Source: an uncultured Clostridia bacterium (lineage in GTDB: Bacteria > Bacillota > Clostridia > UMGS1883). Taken from it: a DNA stretch of 16,199 bases. The DNA lies in contig CANRHW010000009.1 in NCBI GenBank assembly GCA_947630525.1, forward strand, positions 1-16,199, given 5' to 3'. Under the pieces are notes generated by a model, which worked only from the letters and a program-made list of their open reading frames with translations, had not been told where the DNA came from and searched no databases. Numbering within the stretch: the stretch's first letter is position 1; every line of letters starts with the position of its first letter. Of the stretch, positions 14,401-16,199 are shown one piece after another. Made by a program: the position numbers and the translations under genes.

Positions 14401-15698
14401 TAGGCGTAAAGGTAAGCAACCTTTTTGTCGTCCTCATTGCTCTTGGCCTTTACCGTGAGGTCGTAGGACTTTGTATATTCCTGCCCGGCGTAGGTGAATT
14501 TGTAGCTGACGGTCACGTTTTCATCCGTCTCGCCGCGGGTGACGTAACCGGCGGGGATAGAATAGCCCTCGCCGTTGGGCGTGGCCTCGTCGGTGACAAC
14601 GGCGGTGTTGGAAGAAGTCCACTCCACCTTGATGCCGCCGACGTTTTCCGCCATGGTAACCGAATCCAAGATGTTGTCGGTATCGTTTATCTCAAGCGCG
14701 GCCTGTACGTCCGCCAGGGGGATAGCCTTTACGGTCAGCTCATAGGCGGCGGTGTCGGTTTCGCCTATGTCGTTGGTTATAGTGGCCGTAAGGGTGACTT
14801 TTTTGTCAACGTCGCTGCGGAGGGCAATCTCGCCTTTGTCGGTCATTATTCCGGCGTCGGAGGTGGCCCACTCGATTTTTGCGCCCTTGTACTGGGTCGG
14901 CAGCTCAACGTCCTCGGTGACATTGTTTATGACCGAACCGAAGCTGGCTTCGATGGCGGCCTTTACGTCGTCGATGGGCGTACGGAACTCGGCCAGCTCT
15001 ACGATGTCGGCGGCGGTCAGGGCCCTGTCATAAATGCGCAGCTCGTCTATGCCGCCCACAAAGTCCTCGCCATTGCCCCAGTTGCCCCGGCCAAGCTGGA
15101 TATATGAGTCTGTGCCGAACAAATCGGCAAGCTTGGACTTGCTCTCGGCCTGGGCCGCGAGCTTGCCGTTCACATAAAGCTCGGATTTTTCGTCGGTCAG
15201 GACGATGGCGATATGCTTCCAATCCGCAATCCTGTCGGCCCTGAGCGTCGACGACGTTTCGGCCTTGCGGTTGCCCACATAGCGTTCAAGGCGAAAGTCG
15301 TCGTTGTCGTATAAGCCGATGTAATTTTCGTCTTTTTCGTAATCGGGAGCGGTGGTCTTCGGCGCGATGAACAGGGGCCAGCGGCCGTCGTCGCGCTTTT
15401 CAAAAAACGCGATGGTCACGGCGGACTTGCCCACCAAAAGATTGTTTTTGCCGTCGGCGCTTGTCACCGTCAGGTAATTCCCGGCCCCGGCGGGGATATA
15501 GGCCCCCTTGCCGCGTATACCGTCGCCCACGGTTACGCCGCTGCCGACAATGTTAACCTTTCCGACCTCGGCTTCGATAGCGCTATCGAAGCTGGCGCGG
15601 GCGATAAGACCCTCGTCCGTATCGCCCTGGGCCGTAACGGCGGGCACAGCCGACAGCGCCATGGTCATTGCGGCCAGTAATGAAACAAACTTTTTCAT
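11415..15698 (-). CDS. Secreted multidomain GH43 glycosidase with two LamG and three Ig-like (aBig-type) domains
   Basis: A 1427-residue extracellular protein. Signal peptide 1-24. Order: LamG-like lectin (about 30-236, ending DELRIYDRALTAADI), two atrophied bacterial Ig-like domains (about 240-326 and 328-418; EWATSD, EWTSSN), GH43 five-bladed propeller (about 427-728), second LamG (about 739-945, DNILLYDRALSPDEI), third Ig-like domain (about 953-1034, TWTSSNSEV), an unassigned beta-rich domain (about 1035-1200), and an unassigned C-terminal region (1201-1427). Probable GH43 residues: base Asp479 (LRDPYI), pKa-modulating Asp611 (IDSTII), acid Glu657 (GGEGPAIY); WAPES at 545-549 is also typical. 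GH43 members are mostly alpha-L-arabinofuranosidases, arabinanases or beta-xylosidases; the subfamily cannot be fixed here. The ATG at 15698 is chosen because AAAGGAAA stands just upstream; an in-frame TTG at 15722 would absorb that site. There is no dockerin, SLH or sortase motif. It is co-transcribed with the 50-codon gene. Confidence 0.9.
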   Translation of the reverse strand: MKKFVSLLAAMTMALSAVPAVTAQGDTDEGLIARASFDSAIEAEVGKVNIVGSGVTVGDGIRGKGAYIPAGAGNYLTVTSADGKNNLLVGKSAVTIAFFEKRDDGRWPLFIAPKTTAPDYEKDENYIGLYDNDDFRLERYVGNRKAETSSTLRADRIADWKHIAIVLTDEKSELYVNGKLAAQAESKSKLADLFGTDSYIQLGRGNWGNGEDFVGGIDELRIYDRALTAADIVELAEFRTPIDDVKAAIEASFGSVINNVTEDVELPTQYKGAKIEWATSDAGIMTDKGEIALRSDVDKKVTLTATITNDIGETDTAAYELTVKAIPLADVQAALEINDTDNILDSVTMAENVGGIKVEWTSSNTAVVTDEATPNGEGYSIPAGYVTRGETDENVTVSYKFTYAGQEYTKSYDLTVKAKSNEDDKKVAYLYAYFRGEVNKEPERLAIHFATSLDGYNWTDLNGNWPVITSTMGTKSLRDPYIIRSRYGDKFYLLATDLNTQDGQGWGPWSLNGSKYLMVWASEDLVHWGKQRMVKFANDDIGCAWAPESVYDVDTGEYLVYASGKDLKLYAETGEQVDTVYVTRTRDFYSFSEPEIFVAPEENGKRQNAIDSTIIRADDNKYYQFYKKYNSEVRMMVSDHAAGPYKEVTDFKPIGGEGPAIYKVNGTNQYALCIDNYSVYMPYLTDNIASGKFTQATEAVSMPTGSKHGGMIPITQKEYDALMEAYGPAPVGEDGSKPIFAEYFEGDTTRGTLNGGASLVQDAEKNSKVLSLDGKNGYYQFPANLFDRKNTFTLLMDIKSSMDGNFFDFALGQGDGKNQYMYFRARKNALDLSETVYGYQHERNAHAGTGLDNQWARIALVVKPGYLAIYRDGKLVAENTDARVGDSDLAGDKFTTSHLGMNDLVAYLGKSFFSADKYVAGSFDNILLYDRALSPDEIAKDVETSVGLGDLLEVDEAALTLPAEVREDLVLPTAGINGSEITWTSSNSEVVATDGKVTRPAFGGEDVAVTLTATLTLAGLEPVTKEFNVLVKAGGPLWHSTSDWATHPFTPVDEYMAFYMTFIPKTISDSTVALGPNELSLDGWGKYNIGFHTTDKGKFEAFDGTPDAGSSNGFVGFRADNEFTVEAGKAYDVVVTASAYDKTYCLYVRAAGGEEFVTIAENYPYRDKTEGAIAWVNVRGGNGVAADLFAVDSFRAFGVTVHPTLRIIDGENSASFGIANDIEIVGDIDALERVGFICGAAQPDADGNYTDIDSDKYYEAAKKIDPIPASKDGRYRVTISGISNNNCARVYFVDPDLHLSNGITLPSVGIGTSLYGALVDSIMSAEGTKIPEARLKAANEIISFVKRNMNDKSVDKFPLLDTILSTLYNEDGTLQDKAKELGIDDTVTTQFAEALSLESVDIEYVSTEAAETESGDITYVPDAEDVL

Positions 15699-15733
15699 TT
15701 TACCATTTCCTTTCTGTGGCAAATTCTAACGTA

Positions 15734-15762
15734 AGTATATCACACGCCGTCCATTAATTCAA
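15734..15762 (-). promoter_or_regulatory. Promoter of the GH43 operon with overlapping inverted repeat
   Basis: On the minus strand TTGAAT (15762-15757), a 17-base spacer and TATACT (15739-15734), about 36 bases before the ATG. The inverted repeat ATTCAAT (15757-15763)/ATTGAAT (15771-15777) covers the -35 and the bases just upstream, a plausible operator for sugar-responsive control. Confidence 0.65.
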
Positions 15763-15927
15763 TGTAGAAAATTGAATAAAATGTATGGATTAGTGAGAAT
15801 TTTGCCCGGGCTGTGCGCCGTTTTTGTATCTCTCTTAACTTGGACGGCGGGCCGGCATAAAAAATTGTGCACAAAAATTCGACTCCAAATTTGTGCAGGT
15901 TGAATTGTTAAATTTCCCATGCCCGGC

Positions 15928-15955
15928 TTGACTTTTTCCGTTAAAATGTTATAAT
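15928..15955 (+). promoter_or_regulatory. Promoter of the secreted-protein gene at the window end
   Basis: TTGACT (15928-15933), a 16-base spacer and a perfect TATAAT (15950-15955). Its predicted start near 15962 leaves a leader of about 150 bases. Confidence 0.72.
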
Positions 15956-15961
15956 GATATT

Positions 15962-16110
15962 GTAGTGTAACATACCTGTAACATGCCTGCCCGGGCGGCG
16001 GCCGAAAGCCGGAGGTCGACCGAAGCGCGGACGAATTTGCCGGGGCGCGGCGGTTGCGGGCCCAAACACCAATAATTAAAATTAAAATTAAAATAAGGAG
16101 GACATTAATA
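15962..16110 (+). promoter_or_regulatory. Long GC-rich 5' leader of the terminal gene
   Basis: The first two thirds (to about 16065) are very GC-rich with self-complementary GCCGG/CCGGC-type segments; then comes a single-stranded-looking tract with three tandem ATTAAA units (16075-16092) and AAGGAGG. I could not match it to a known riboswitch class. Between this promoter and the GH43 promoter (15763-15927) I see only AT-rich DNA and two AAATT(T)GTGCA boxes near 15863 and 15889. Confidence 0.35.
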
Positions 16111-16199
16111 ATGAACACAATCAAAACGGGCAAGCTTCTTGCCCTGGTCGTAGTTCTGGCTATGGTCCTGTCGATCATGCCCGGTTTTGCGGCCTCTGC
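16111..16199 (+). CDS. N-terminus of a secreted protein (3' end outside window)
   Basis: Only 29 codons are visible. They encode a classic signal peptide: MNTIKTGK, a hydrophobic core LLALVVVLAMVLS, then IMPGFAAS with a likely cleavage after the Ala-x-Ala-type end. The start is secure: AAGGAGG nine bases upstream and a promoter about 150 bases away. The mature protein is unknown; the neighbourhood suggests another surface or polysaccharide-related protein, which is inference from context only. Confidence 0.8.
   Translation, partial: MNTIKTGKLLALVVVLAMVLSIMPGFAAS

Noticed and set aside
12093..15107. A 1004-codon open frame antisense to the GH43 gene
   Set aside because: It is a shadow: the GC-rich sense gene avoids codons whose complements are stops. 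The translation has no recognisable domain, no suitable ribosome site, and the sense frame has clear LamG, Ig-like and GH43 domains.
15699..15722. TTG start adding eight residues to the GH43 protein
   Set aside because: Those codons contain the ribosome binding site for the ATG at 15698, which gives a clean MKK-type signal peptide.
16071..16092. Three tandem ATTAAA units as a functional repeat
   Set aside because: Simple AT-rich repetition just before a ribosome site is common and keeps the site unstructured; no further claim is supportable.
1..16199. CRISPR array, phage, toxin-antitoxin or defence island
   Set aside because: No regularly spaced direct repeats, integrase, transposase, nuclease or defence-family protein was found; genes are housekeeping or carbohydrate-related.

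Overview
The window looks like a chromosomal stretch of a moderately high-GC, gut- or rumen-type member of the Clostridia (Bacillota). That placement is inferred from strong AAGGAGG ribosome binding sites, consensus TTGACA/TATAAT promoters with 17-base spacers, a TSCPD-domain protein, a short-form Mrp/NBP35 ATPase, and secreted plant-polysaccharide enzymes built from LamG, bacterial Ig-like and copper-amine-oxidase-N modules. No species is claimed.

Layout: (1) 1-1973, plus strand, the end of a pentose/deoxysugar operon: a fucose-isomerase-fold sugar isomerase (5' end outside the window), AraD, and a small TSCPD protein, then a long nested hairpin. (2) 2107-4227, a secreted GH105 unsaturated-uronyl hydrolase with a copper-amine-oxidase-like stalk domain and a discoidin-like domain. 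(3) 4241-4798, minus strand, a flavodoxin-fold NAD(P)H oxidoreductase. (4) 4946-5115, an isolated tRNA-Arg(CCG) with its own promoter and terminator. (5) 5360-7213, minus strand, the rpsB-tsf operon with promoter and leader. (6) 7264-8883, minus strand, a secreted transglutaminase-fold protein with an Ig-like domain, divergent from a DUF805 membrane protein (9136-9636). (7) 10212-11030, an Mrp/NBP35 ATPase. (8) 11242-15698, minus strand, a two-gene unit: a 1427-residue secreted multidomain GH43 protein and a 50-residue protein. (9) 16111-end, the signal peptide of another secreted protein.

The carbohydrate genes fit together. GH43 would release arabinose or similar residues from pectic side chains outside the cell, GH105 would remove unsaturated uronyl ends left by pectate or rhamnogalacturonan lyases, and the isomerase plus AraD would move the resulting sugar into the pentose phosphate pathway. 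This is inference from families and proximity; transporters and a kinase are not visible.

The least ordinary material is between and after genes. A structured non-coding repeat occurs twice (after the tRNA and before mrp) with compensatory stem changes. A 141-bp inverted-repeat element sits four bases after the mrp stop. A perfect 16-bp palindrome fills the mrp promoter spacer. The 50-residue protein resembles the extreme C-terminal tail of the large GH43 protein encoded just upstream of it. No CRISPR array, transposase, phage gene or known defence system was seen.
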